From NCBI GenBank assembly GCA_016844935.1, contig JAERTK010000291.1, positions 1-52,703 of the forward strand: a DNA stretch of 52,703 nt, in the 5' to 3' direction. Origin of the DNA: Desulfobacteraceae bacterium (GTDB lineage: Bacteria; Desulfobacterota; DSM-4660; Desulfatiglandales; Desulfatiglandaceae). The translations under genes and the position numbers were made by a program. This document shows, piece after piece, positions 1-10,973 of this stretch. The notes beneath the pieces were generated by a model. The model did no database searches, had not been told where the DNA came from, and saw only the letters and a program-made list of their open reading frames with translations. Each line of letters starts with the position of its first letter. Position 1 is the stretch's first letter.

Positions 1-1
1 A

Positions 2-1822
2 TTAAACCCCAATTACGCGGATGCCCACTACAATATAGGAAACATTTATCAAAAACAGGAGATGTTCGATCAGGCAATTTCGAGCTATCAACGCGCCCTT
101 GAAATTGATCCAAACCATGTGAATGCCTGGTACAACATGGGCAACGCCCTGAAAAGCCAAGGCGGGCCAGAGCAGGCAATAGAGAGCTATCAGCAGGTCA
201 TAGAGCGAAATCCCGGTCATTCCGACGCTTATAACAATATCGGGCATGCATTTAAGATTTTGGGGAAACTGGATATAGCGATTACATGCTACCAAAAAGC
301 ACTGGAAACGAATCCGCACAATGCGGAAGCCGTGGTCAATATGGGAAGCGCATTTCAGGACCTGGGGCAGTTTGAAGCTGCAAAGGATAGTTACACCAAG
401 GCATTGAAGTCAAATACTCACTATGCCGCTCCTTATGCAGGGCTTTCTTTCATAATGCTGAGTCTTGGAGAACTAACCGAGATCACAAAACTAAAAGAAA
501 CCATTTGCACAAAAATCGATACGTTTCTTGAAAGTGACCCAACCCGGTGGTTGGATGAACTGATTTATCTCTCGCCCCTGCTCTTATTGGAGCAAAAAAT
601 TCGCAACCGCCTGACTGATGAAATTGACCGAACATTATCGGCCTTCAGTACAAAACCCCATTTTTCATTCCCTGATTCGGGAAAAAAGATCAGAATTGGG
701 TATGTCTCCCCCGATTTCGGTGATCACCCGATCAGCCATGTCCTCAAAGGGGTGTTTTCTGAACATGATCGATCGCATTTTGAGATCTTTGCCTATTCTC
801 TAAATGATCGATCTAGGGAGATGTCGGATTACTACCGAAAAATCTCAAACAGTTGTGATCATTTTATCGATCTTTCCCGGCTTTCCGACGATGCAGCGGC
901 AAATCGCATCGCCGCCGATGGTATCAGCGTACTCGTTGACCTGACCGGCTATATGAAAAATGCCAGGCTTGAGATTTTTGCGCGCCGTCCCGCGCCGGTA
1001 CAGATATATTGGCTCGGGCACGGAGGAGGCCTCGGTCTGTCGTTTATCGACTATGTCATCGCCGATTATACCGTTATTCCGCCGGGAGAAGAGGCTTTCT
1101 ACAAGGAAAAAATTATCCGTATGCCGGAGGTGTACCACCCGGCTGACACACCGGCCATTTCCGATGCACCTGTCCACCGGAGTGATTTCGGTCTTGATGA
1201 AAATGCAACGGTTTTTTGCGTCTTTAACAACCCTCAAAAGATCAATACCGAAGTCTTTGACGCATGGATGAGAATCCTTCAACGGGTCCCGAGCAGCCTT
1301 CTTTGGCTTTCCAATCCAAGTCAGTCCAGTGGACTGGTGCACAACCTGCAAAATGAGGCTGAAAAACGGAATGTTGACCCGAAACACCTGGTTTTTGCCG
1401 CAAGACTCCCGGACAAGTCCCAACACTTTGCCCGTCATCGCCTGGCCGACCTGTTTCTCGACACCTTTTCGTATAATGCCTCTACAACCGCTATCGATGC
1501 CCTGTGGGCCGGTCTGCCGATTGTCACACGCCCCGGCAAAAACTTCTATTCCCGAATTTGTGCCAGCTTGCTGACCAGTGTGGGTCTTGCTGATATGATT
1601 TGTAGAACCACCCGGGAATATGAAGAACTGGCAATATCTTTAGCAAATGATAAAGCGTCATTAGCTAAATTGAAGGAAAGGCTGTTAAGAAACAGGGAAA
1701 CCGAACCGTTGTTCAATATTCCGCGGTTTGTGCGGCATCTGGAAAAAGCTTATAAGATTATATGGCATTGTGTTAAGTCAGACTCCCAGCCTCGCAGCTT
1801 CGATGTTCCGGCTATGCCGTAG
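2..1822 (+). CDS. TPR-containing O-GlcNAc transferase (SPINDLY/GT41-like), 5' partial
   Basis: The frame is open from base 2, and TPR-like sequence (NPNYADAHYNIGN) lies before the first internal ATG at 62, so the start is outside the window. The first ~150 residues are about four tandem 34-residue TPRs (AxxxYQRALEIDPNHVNAWYNMGN pattern). The rest matches the GT41 catalytic region of bacterial O-GlcNAc transferases: KIRIGYVSPDFGDHPISH, with the His region near the UDP site, then VFCVFNNPQKI, with the Lys equivalent to the UDP-phosphate-binding Lys, and LWAGLPIVTRPG before the C-terminus. Family members transfer GlcNAc or another NDP-sugar to Ser/Thr of cytoplasmic proteins. It sits 45 nt upstream of pseB, so it may glycosylate a protein with the sugars made downstream (inference). 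The substrate is unknown. Confidence 0.88.
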   Translation, partial: LNPNYADAHYNIGNIYQKQEMFDQAISSYQRALEIDPNHVNAWYNMGNALKSQGGPEQAIESYQQVIERNPGHSDAYNNIGHAFKILGKLDIAITCYQKALETNPHNAEAVVNMGSAFQDLGQFEAAKDSYTKALKSNTHYAAPYAGLSFIMLSLGELTEITKLKETICTKIDTFLESDPTRWLDELIYLSPLLLLEQKIRNRLTDEIDRTLSAFSTKPHFSFPDSGKKIRIGYVSPDFGDHPISHVLKGVFSEHDRSHFEIFAYSLNDRSREMSDYYRKISNSCDHFIDLSRLSDDAAANRIAADGISVLVDLTGYMKNARLEIFARRPAPVQIYWLGHGGGLGLSFIDYVIADYTVIPPGEEAFYKEKIIRMPEVYHPADTPAISDAPVHRSDFGLDENATVFCVFNNPQKINTEVFDAWMRILQRVPSSLLWLSNPSQSSGLVHNLQNEAEKRNVDPKHLVFAARLPDKSQHFARHRLADLFLDTFSYNASTTAIDALWAGLPIVTRPGKNFYSRICASLLTSVGLADMICRTTREYEELAISLANDKASLAKLKERLLRNRETEPLFNIPRFVRHLEKAYKIIWHCVKSDSQPRSFDVPAMP

Positions 1823-1858
1823 CGTTCATTGCGTTTTTTCGATTGATAATTCTATTAA

Positions 1859-4035
<2,177 letters not shown>

Positions 4036-4045
4036 TATACCAAAC

Positions 4046-6304
4046 ATGTCCTTCCATCTGTTTACTGCCTTTCACGTCAATTTGGCATACTCCTCTATCC
4101 CGGCGAGTCATTACGGTTGGGTCTTGGACAGTTGCTATTGGCCACTTCTGGATCTGTGCAAGTCTCTTAAGGCACCAATGGGAATAGAGTTCAGCGGTCA
4201 GACTCTGCGCAAGCTCTCAGATCTTGATCCTCTTCTTATTCGAACACTTAAAGATTTCATTCAGGATGGGTTGATTGAGCCTATCTGTGGTGGGGAGTAC
4301 CAGTCTATCGGACCGCTGATGCCTTCCAAAGATAACCTCTTCAATTATCGAACTGGTAAAGAGACATTTCGAACCTTGTTAGGCTGGGATGCCGACCTGA
4401 TTTATCTGCCCGAACAGACGATTTCACGCGGTTTGCTTGATGCAATTGTGAACAGCGGTTTTAAGTCCGTGTTGCTGGAATGGAATAATGCCAGAAAGTA
4501 CGCGGCTATGAAATTTCCTGACAGGCTTCTGTACAAGTGCCCGCAACTGGTTAATCCCAAAACGGGACTGCTTCGAATTGTTTGGAATCACTACGTTGTT
4601 TCCCAAAAAGTACAGCGCTATGTCTTCGGCGATATTCCGTTTGAGGAAGTAACCTCTTACCTGATGATGCATGGGTCGAAAGGAGACGGGTGTTTATGCC
4701 TTTATGGCTCCGATCTTGAAGTCTTTGGTTACTATCCTGGAAATTCAATTCAAAAAGACTCCCGGACTGCTGATGCGCGGTGGGGAAGGTTTAAATCGCT
4801 TGTCCTACGGTTACAAGGGGATTTTCAGTTCATTCTCCCATCCAAGATAGTAGATAGTCACGCTTTGGAGGAAATGGTAGAAATGGGCAATGCTTCCTCC
4901 CCGATACTCTGTAAGAAGGAACCCAAGTACAATCCCATACGTTGGGCGGTTTGTGGGCGGGGGGCGTCACAGCTCAATGCTGAATGCTATCGTTTGAGCT
5001 GCGAGATTGAAATGCTGAAGACCACGGAACTGATCAATTCCGCAGAAGAGACACGTTTGCGGAATCTACTGGCGCCATGTTGGGCAAGCGATTACCGGAC
5101 TTTTACAACTGAGGAAAAGTGGGAACAGGCTAAGTTTGACATCGCTCAGGCAAAATCAGCGCAAATCAAGGTGAAAAATGATCTGATTTCCAAAATACAG
5201 CCAGCTCCCCAGGAAATCGTTTTTCTCAGGGGTTTACAGGGAACGAAAAGACCACAAGTATACGATTTGGAGGTCCGATTCCCTCCCAATTCTGTTTTTC
5301 CAGGCGCTCAAGCTGTGATTGAGGGTAAAGCGATACCAACGCAATGGGAAGAGGTGCAGTGCTATAGAGACGGTTCCATTCGAGAGGCGCGATTAACGGT
5401 GATTCTGGATTTATCGTCAAGCACCCACTTCAAAATCGGTTTTGTTGGGCAAAACATGGCATCCGAGGCAAAACGATCGGAGTTCCAACCGGAATTTAAA
5501 AATGGGCACATAAATATATCCTGGAACTCCCGTCGAGGATTATGTATTGACTCAGCATCATTCCCGTCAGTTTCTGATAACCCCGTTCTCGGTACTATCC
5601 GGCACGGTTTCTTTGATTCCATTGATTGGGATGCGGATTTTTATAGCGGCGGCGTTCAATTGGATGACGGTCACAACTTTTATCACGATCTTGACCCGGT
5701 CGAGCATGTCAGGTGCTGGTCGGGTCCCATCAGGGACATTGTGGAGGGCAAGATTTCTGCCGGACCGGTCGTTCAAAGAAAACGGTATTTTATCTATCAT
5801 GGCTTTCCGAGAATCGACCTAGACCAGTCTTTTCTAACAAGAGGCATCAGTTCCCTGGTATTTCGGGCCGGGATTGTCACGCTTCTGCCCAACGGCTGGA
5901 ATAGGGAAAAACTGGTGTTGATAACCGAAAACGGTGGGGAATCCAATGAGATATATCCACTTTTTGGTGCTAAGGTGACACACAGCGACCCGGCCAAAAC
6001 CGGCGTTTCAAGCAGCAACTGTCTGGGGGCAACCAGGGGGTGGGTCGCCTTCAGTGACGGGAGAAAAACCCTCACCATCTCCCGCGATATGATGCAAAAT
6101 TACACGGTGCCTCAAATCAAATACGAAGAAATCGAGCCGCATTTTTTTGCACGGGTTTATCATACCTTGGGAGAACGGAATGCAACCAGCCTTTTCAGCT
6201 ATCGAGGGCATATCCTAACTCGTTTTTCCTTCACTTTATCCCAGGGCCGGACCATAGCGCCAGGGTATACGCCTCATATTGCCTTACAAGCGACCTCTAG
6301 CTGA
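4046..6304 (+). CDS. GH57-like glycoside hydrolase/transferase-type protein in the Pse operon
   Basis: A 752-aa protein whose first ~300 residues resemble the GH57 (alpha/beta)7 fold: it opens with HLFTAFHVNLAYS, as in 4-alpha-glucanotransferases and related enzymes. E123 in IYLPEQT is in the position of the GH57 nucleophile, and D223 in YGSDLEVFG is in the position of the acid/base Asp, so both catalytic residues seem present. The C-terminal part (about 500-750) has the beta-rich look of the sandwich domain in these enzymes. The start is ATG 4046, 10 nt after the pseC stop; an upstream ATG at 3983 lies inside pseC. The gene lies between pseC and pseI, where canonical Pse operons have no hydrolase. 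The substrate is unknown; trimming or transfer of a glycan carrying Pse is possible (inference). Confidence 0.7.
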   Translation: MSFHLFTAFHVNLAYSSIPASHYGWVLDSCYWPLLDLCKSLKAPMGIEFSGQTLRKLSDLDPLLIRTLKDFIQDGLIEPICGGEYQSIGPLMPSKDNLFNYRTGKETFRTLLGWDADLIYLPEQTISRGLLDAIVNSGFKSVLLEWNNARKYAAMKFPDRLLYKCPQLVNPKTGLLRIVWNHYVVSQKVQRYVFGDIPFEEVTSYLMMHGSKGDGCLCLYGSDLEVFGYYPGNSIQKDSRTADARWGRFKSLVLRLQGDFQFILPSKIVDSHALEEMVEMGNASSPILCKKEPKYNPIRWAVCGRGASQLNAECYRLSCEIEMLKTTELINSAEETRLRNLLAPCWASDYRTFTTEEKWEQAKFDIAQAKSAQIKVKNDLISKIQPAPQEIVFLRGLQGTKRPQVYDLEVRFPPNSVFPGAQAVIEGKAIPTQWEEVQCYRDGSIREARLTVILDLSSSTHFKIGFVGQNMASEAKRSEFQPEFKNGHINISWNSRRGLCIDSASFPSVSDNPVLGTIRHGFFDSIDWDADFYSGGVQLDDGHNFYHDLDPVEHVRCWSGPIRDIVEGKISAGPVVQRKRYFIYHGFPRIDLDQSFLTRGISSLVFRAGIVTLLPNGWNREKLVLITENGGESNEIYPLFGAKVTHSDPAKTGVSSSNCLGATRGWVAFSDGRKTLTISRDMMQNYTVPQIKYEEIEPHFFARVYHTLGERNATSLFSYRGHILTRFSFTLSQGRTIAPGYTPHIALQATSS

Positions 6305-6308
6305 TGTG

Positions 6309-7214
6309 ATGGACCGATTTATGATGAAATCAGCGGTTTTCCCCCGATTTGTAGCCGAAGTCTCCAGTAACCATAACCAGCACCTTGATCGATGCTTCCA
6401 ATTCATCGACAAGGCTGCGGCGATTGGCTGCGACGCGGTTAAGTTCCAACTCTTCAAGATCGACCAACTCTTTGCTCCGGAGATTTTGGAGAAGAGCGAA
6501 GCACACCGTCGCAGAAAAGCATGGGAACTCCCCGTGTCGTTTCTGCCTGAATTATCCCACCGTTGCCGGCAGAAAGGCATCCAGTTCGGCTGCACCCCTT
6601 TTTATCTAAAGGCTGTGGAAGAGCTCCTATCCCATGTGGATTTTTACAAGATTGCATCCTATGAACTCCTGTGGCATGAGCTTTTGCGCACTTGCGCCCA
6701 AACGGGAAAACCTGTCGTCCTGTCAACCGGAATGGCCACAATGGATGAGGTGAGAGCCGCGGTAAATGTGCTCGCAGATTTCGGATGCAAAAATTTGACG
6801 TTACTGCACTGCGTTTCTGCCTATCCAACGCCCGTAACCGAATGTAACCTATCCGCCATCCAAACCCTCCGAAATGCTTTCAACTTTGAACCTTCAGCCT
6901 TGAGCATCCATGTTGGGTGGTCCGACCACAGCGTATCGCCTGCGGTAATCTACAGAGCTGCGCTCCGCTGGGGCGCCGATTTGATAGAGTTCCACCTCGA
7001 TATCGATGGCAAAGGAGAGGAATATGCCTCAGGCCACTGCTGGCTACCTGATAAAATAGGTCCAGTAATTGAAAATGTCAGGTTGGGTTTTAAAGCTGAT
7101 GGTACAAAGAGAAAGCTACCGGTGCTCTCTGAGCTTGCTGACAGGGAGTGGCGGACCGATCCGAGTGACGGATTGCGGCCATTAATCTCCATACGTAGTC
7201 GTTGGAAAAAATAA
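6309..7214 (+). CDS. pseI: Pseudaminic acid synthase (NeuB family), short form lacking SAF domain
   Basis: NeuB-family TIM barrel that condenses a 6-deoxy-AltdiNAc sugar with phosphoenolpyruvate to form the nonulosonic acid. Seen: FVAEVSSNHNQ at the N-terminus, AVKFQLFK, the PEP-region VVLSTGMATM, LLHCVSAYPTP and VGWSDHS, all in family order. Family members are usually near 350 aa because a C-terminal SAF (antifreeze-like) domain completes the neighbouring subunit's active site. This protein is about 301 aa and ends soon after the barrel, so that domain is missing. ATG 6309 is 4 nt after the previous stop; ATG 6321 and 6324 are alternatives, and none has a clear Shine-Dalgarno. Its place between pseC and pseG supports PseI over NeuB/LegI. 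Confidence 0.85.
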   Translation: MDRFMMKSAVFPRFVAEVSSNHNQHLDRCFQFIDKAAAIGCDAVKFQLFKIDQLFAPEILEKSEAHRRRKAWELPVSFLPELSHRCRQKGIQFGCTPFYLKAVEELLSHVDFYKIASYELLWHELLRTCAQTGKPVVLSTGMATMDEVRAAVNVLADFGCKNLTLLHCVSAYPTPVTECNLSAIQTLRNAFNFEPSALSIHVGWSDHSVSPAVIYRAALRWGADLIEFHLDIDGKGEEYASGHCWLPDKIGPVIENVRLGFKADGTKRKLPVLSELADREWRTDPSDGLRPLISIRSRWKK

Positions 7215-9008
7215 ATGAATCGAGTTGTTGCAATTGTTCAAGCGAGGATGGGTTCAACCCGTTTCCCCGGTAAAGTTCTTACGCCTTTGGCAGGGAAACC
7301 GATACTCTGGCACGTGGTGCATCGATTACGGAAGTGTAAAATGCTTGATGCGATTGCCCTTGCAACTTCCACTAACCTCTCAGATGATCCCATAGCCGAA
7401 TTCGCGTTGAGGGAGGATATTCAAGTTGTACGGGGTCCGGAAGACAATGTGTTGGCGCGGTACAAGATGGCTGCAGATCAACTCGAAGCGGATATCATCG
7501 TCCGCGTGACGGGAGACGCCCCTTTAATTGATCCGGGAACAATAGATCTTTTGATCGAAAAGCTGATTGAATGCGACGTCGATTTTTGCATCGGAAATCC
7601 GAAAGTCGAAACGATCCACGAAGGTTTCAGTCCATTCACCCGTCGCGCACTTGATAAATTGGTCAGGGAGGCCTGGGACGATCCTGCGGCAAGGGAGCAT
7701 GTTACAGCATACTTCAAAGAGCATCCGGAGTTTGTCCCAATAGCTTTTGTACAATTAGGTGCTGAATACCATTTCAGTGGGGCCCGGTTATCGGTGGATA
7801 CGCCGTCGGATTTGTGCTTTCTTGAAACGGTGTATGCCGAACTTAAGGTCTTACCCGGCGAGGCAGATGTAAAAGATGTTGCACGGCTGCTTCGTTCGAA
7901 GCCGGATCTTTTGAAAATCAATACCCACGTCCATCAAAAAATGGCAAAGGAAGAAACACGGCGCGCCCTTTTTCGTTGCGACGGCAATTCCAAAATAGGA
8001 CTTGGGCATGTGTATCGTTGTCTTGCCTTGGCGGATGAGCTGCGTGAACGGCATGGCTGGGGTGTTTCTTTTGCAATGGCCACCGGGACCTCGGGTTTCG
8101 ACGTGGTTAAAAACAACGCCCACACTGTTGAAAGTATGCCTTATGACTCTGATGAAGGCGCTTGGATGAACACGATTATCAACCGATTACACCCGGATGT
8201 GCTTATACTTGACGTTCGTTCCGACCTGGCCCGGGGCGACGTCGCAAAATGGCGTGACGACGGACTTCTGATTGTAACGATCGACGATGCCAGCGAAAGA
8301 AGATTTGTTTCGGATTTAGCCTTTTACCCGCCGGTTCCTCAAGTTAGGAGAATGGATTGGTCAACTTTTTCGGGCAAACTGTACATCGGTTGGGAATGGG
8401 TAATTTTACGCAAGGAATTCTCCACGGATATCAATCGTGAAAGTGCAGCGCTCCATGCTTCATACTCCGAAATCCCCCAAATCTTGATAACGATGGGCGG
8501 CAGTGATCCAGAGGGCATGACGCTTAAAGCAGTGTCGGCTCTGGATGCTCTGGACGCGGAACTCGAATGCATCGTGGTGTTGGGAGCGGGGTTCGCGCGC
8601 AAGGCGGAGCTGGATAAAGCCCTGACCGATCTCGGACGTCGCTTTGCAGTGATCCAAAATGCCCAAAATATGGCGGAGCTGATGGCGCGAAGCGATCTGG
8701 CCGTGACGTCGTTCGGCGTGACGGCTTGTGAACTGGCGGCCATGGACGTCCCTGCGATCTATCTCTGCCTCACCTCGGATCACGCCGAGTCCGCCTCGGT
8801 TTTTGTGGAGGCTGGCCTCGGAATCTCTCTGGGTCTAGACGATTACGTATCGGAGCGGGCCCTTGCCGAGGCGGTCGGGAAGATGCTCAAGAATATGTCT
8901 GGGCGATTTGGGGGGGGCGAAGCCCTCGATGAGTCACGAAGCCCTTTGGTGGATGGCGAGGGAGTGGCGCGAATCGCCAAAATTATTGCTGAAACTGTCA
9001 ACGCGTAA
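7215..9008 (+). CDS. pseG: Fusion: SpsF/PseF-type cytidylyltransferase + UDP-sugar hydrolase PseG
   Basis: 597-aa bifunctional protein. Residues ~1-240 are a nucleotidyltransferase of the SpsF type (IVQARMGSTRFPGKVL, then VTGDAPLIDP), which would activate the nonulosonic acid with CTP (the PseF role). Residues ~250-595 are PseG: CDGNSKIGLGHVYRC carries the conserved GxGHxxR catalytic His motif, and TMGGSDPEG starts the GT-B-like UDP-binding half. PseG removes UDP from UDP-2,4-diacetamido-2,4,6-trideoxy-L-altrose. The ATG follows the pseI TAA directly. The order of activities within the protein (last step, then third step) is unusual but fits tight co-expression. No GNAT (PseH) domain is present in the fusion. 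The PseG half is the surer call. Confidence 0.88.
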   Translation: MNRVVAIVQARMGSTRFPGKVLTPLAGKPILWHVVHRLRKCKMLDAIALATSTNLSDDPIAEFALREDIQVVRGPEDNVLARYKMAADQLEADIIVRVTGDAPLIDPGTIDLLIEKLIECDVDFCIGNPKVETIHEGFSPFTRRALDKLVREAWDDPAAREHVTAYFKEHPEFVPIAFVQLGAEYHFSGARLSVDTPSDLCFLETVYAELKVLPGEADVKDVARLLRSKPDLLKINTHVHQKMAKEETRRALFRCDGNSKIGLGHVYRCLALADELRERHGWGVSFAMATGTSGFDVVKNNAHTVESMPYDSDEGAWMNTIINRLHPDVLILDVRSDLARGDVAKWRDDGLLIVTIDDASERRFVSDLAFYPPVPQVRRMDWSTFSGKLYIGWEWVILRKEFSTDINRESAALHASYSEIPQILITMGGSDPEGMTLKAVSALDALDAELECIVVLGAGFARKAELDKALTDLGRRFAVIQNAQNMAELMARSDLAVTSFGVTACELAAMDVPAIYLCLTSDHAESASVFVEAGLGISLGLDDYVSERALAEAVGKMLKNMSGRFGGGEALDESRSPLVDGEGVARIAKIIAETVNA

Positions 9009-9065
9009 TCGAATAACTGGAGCAATCATCCGGTTTTCATAGCGACTCGGAGAGCAAATATCATC

Positions 9066-9683
9066 ATGAACACGAAACAGTTGGACCTCTGGAGCGGTGA
9101 TTTCGGAAAATCATATACACTAAGGAATGTTAAATTGAATTTCTCTAAACACGTTAGAGCAAGTATGAAGAATCTGTTTTCTGAAATAATCAGTAATACA
9201 AATGAAGTCAACAAAATATTGGAGGTGGGGTGTAACACGGGACACAATTTATTGTGGCTTTCCGAAATAGGAGACTTTGACTTAGCAGGCATAGATCCTC
9301 AGATTTCGGCGTTGAAATTAGGGAAGGGAAAAGGAGTAACTGCCACATTGATAAGAGGGTCGGTTTATGATATCCCTTTTTATAATGAATATTTCGATAT
9401 GGTCATGGCCGTGGGCGTCCTGATGCACATAGATCGTCGAGATATTTCAAGAGCCCTAAAGGAGATAGACAGAGTTGTCAATAAATATTTTCTAACCGTG
9501 GACTATTTTGATGAGAGAGAAGTAGCTGTAAATTATCGTGGACATATTGATATGCTCTGGCGTCGAGATATGCGTGATATATGCCATGAAATATTACCTC
9601 ATACGAGGCTTATATGGGAAAAACAACTCACTCAAGACCCTTCTACAGGTAAATACAGCTGGGGTTTTCTATTTGAGAAATAA
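9066..9683 (+). CDS. Pseudaminic acid biosynthesis-associated methylase
   Basis: 205-aa class I SAM methyltransferase. The N-terminus (TKQLDLWSGDFGKSY) and the SAM motif ILEVGCNTGHNL match the small methylase family routinely found in Pse loci. MAVGVLMHI follows as motif II/III. It probably methylates pseudaminic acid or its precursor; the methylated position is not known from sequence. The start is ATG 9066, with GGAGAG about 12 nt upstream. It lies 57 nt after the pseFG fusion and looks more AT-rich than that gene. Confidence 0.85.
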   Translation: MNTKQLDLWSGDFGKSYTLRNVKLNFSKHVRASMKNLFSEIISNTNEVNKILEVGCNTGHNLLWLSEIGDFDLAGIDPQISALKLGKGKGVTATLIRGSVYDIPFYNEYFDMVMAVGVLMHIDRRDISRALKEIDRVVNKYFLTVDYFDEREVAVNYRGHIDMLWRRDMRDICHEILPHTRLIWEKQLTQDPSTGKYSWGFLFEK

Positions 9684-9803
9684 AAGCGGCAATCCGCGCA
9701 CCCTATTCCCACATCGGGATCGTTCGCCATTGCGAAAGCCTGTCTCTTCGGTGCTTGCATTCAATCTGTCAATGGAGCGAATCGGAAAGAGAGAACAGCC
9801 GTT

Positions 9804-10955
9804 ATGAAATATTGCATGAAGTGCCTAATGCCTGATACGCGACCGGACATGGAATTCAATGAAAATGGTATATGCGCAGCCTGTGTTTTTGCGGAGCAGA
9901 GTCGAACTGAGATTGACTGGGAGCAAAAAAAGGAAGAGCTCCAGGAAATCGCCCGATGGGCGCGGGAGAATAATAATGGGGGATATGATTGCGCCATCGG
10001 CGTCAGCGGGGGAAAAGACAGCACCTTTCAAGCGCTTTACGCCAGGGATGAATTGGGGCTGAATTGCCTCCTTGTAAATTGCTATCCCGATGGGATTACG
10101 GAAGTTGGGAAACACAATTTGGAAAATCTCGTGAATCATGGGTTTGATATGGTCTCATGGCGCCCCAATCCAAAAATCATGCGCGCGCTCATGAGGTTTT
10201 CCTTTTACGAGTATGGAAATCCCGTGAAACCATCTGAATACCCGCTATTCGCCGTCACCTACCAAACTGCTTTTGCTCATCGTATTCCCTTAATTATTCA
10301 AGGGGAAAATCCTGGTCTAACCCTTGGAAGTACAAAAGGTTATGGAAAAAACGGCAATGCCTTCAACATTGCCATGGGCAACACCTTGCGGGGTGGAAAT
10401 GCGTCCGACTGGGCTGTTGACGGAATAGAATTGAAACAGTTGCTCTTGTATCAGTTTCCGGATAAGGAAGAGATGGAAAAAAGCAATATTCGCGCTGTTT
10501 ATCTTCAATTTTATGTAAAAGAGTGGTCTCCCGACCACAATGCGGAGTTTTCCGTCGCCCATGGTTTACTTGGGCGCAAGGATTATGACTGGCGGAGGAT
10601 GGGAAAATACAGCCGTTATGGGTCAGTCGACAGTGACTTCCAGCTTTTCAATCCCATGATTAAATACTACAAATTCGGAGAATCGAACTGGACGGAATGC
10701 TATAGCAAGATGATTCGAAGCGGAGAGATAAACAGGATGGAGGCGATGGCAGCCGTAAGAAAATGGGACGGATATTGCGACGAAGAACACATAAAAAAAT
10801 GTTGTGATTACATGGAGATCAGTGTTGATGAATTCTGGAGGGTGATGGAGAAAAAATGGATCAACAAAAAGCTCTTTAAGAAAGATGAAAGTGGGAAATG
10901 GGTACCGCGTTTCACACCGGGTGTTGATTTCGACGAAAATTCGGTTGGGATATAA
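9804..10955 (+). CDS. N-acetyl sugar amidotransferase (PseA/WbpG/WbuX type)
   Basis: 383-aa ATP-dependent amidotransferase. The N-terminal zinc-ribbon halves (CMKCLMPDTRP and GICAAC) are followed by the PP-loop SGGKDST, which binds and adenylylates the substrate. Relatives change an N-acetyl group into acetamidino, for example on pseudaminic or legionaminic acid or on ManNAc-uronate (WbpG). ATG 9804 is preceded by GGAAAGAGAG. In Pseudomonas the enzyme gets ammonia from HisH/HisF-like partners. None is encoded in this window, so ammonia supply is unexplained here. Its location next to the Pse block suggests an acetamidino-Pse product (inference). Confidence 0.88.
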   Translation: MKYCMKCLMPDTRPDMEFNENGICAACVFAEQSRTEIDWEQKKEELQEIARWARENNNGGYDCAIGVSGGKDSTFQALYARDELGLNCLLVNCYPDGITEVGKHNLENLVNHGFDMVSWRPNPKIMRALMRFSFYEYGNPVKPSEYPLFAVTYQTAFAHRIPLIIQGENPGLTLGSTKGYGKNGNAFNIAMGNTLRGGNASDWAVDGIELKQLLLYQFPDKEEMEKSNIRAVYLQFYVKEWSPDHNAEFSVAHGLLGRKDYDWRRMGKYSRYGSVDSDFQLFNPMIKYYKFGESNWTECYSKMIRSGEINRMEAMAAVRKWDGYCDEEHIKKCCDYMEISVDEFWRVMEKKWINKKLFKKDESGKWVPRFTPGVDFDENSVGI

Positions 10956-10973
10956 ATAATCTGGAGAAAGGGG

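Noticed and set aside
845..1438. 197-codon open frame on the - strand inside the O-GlcNAc transferase gene
   Set aside because: Antisense shadow of a well-supported coding region, with no recognisable protein motif.
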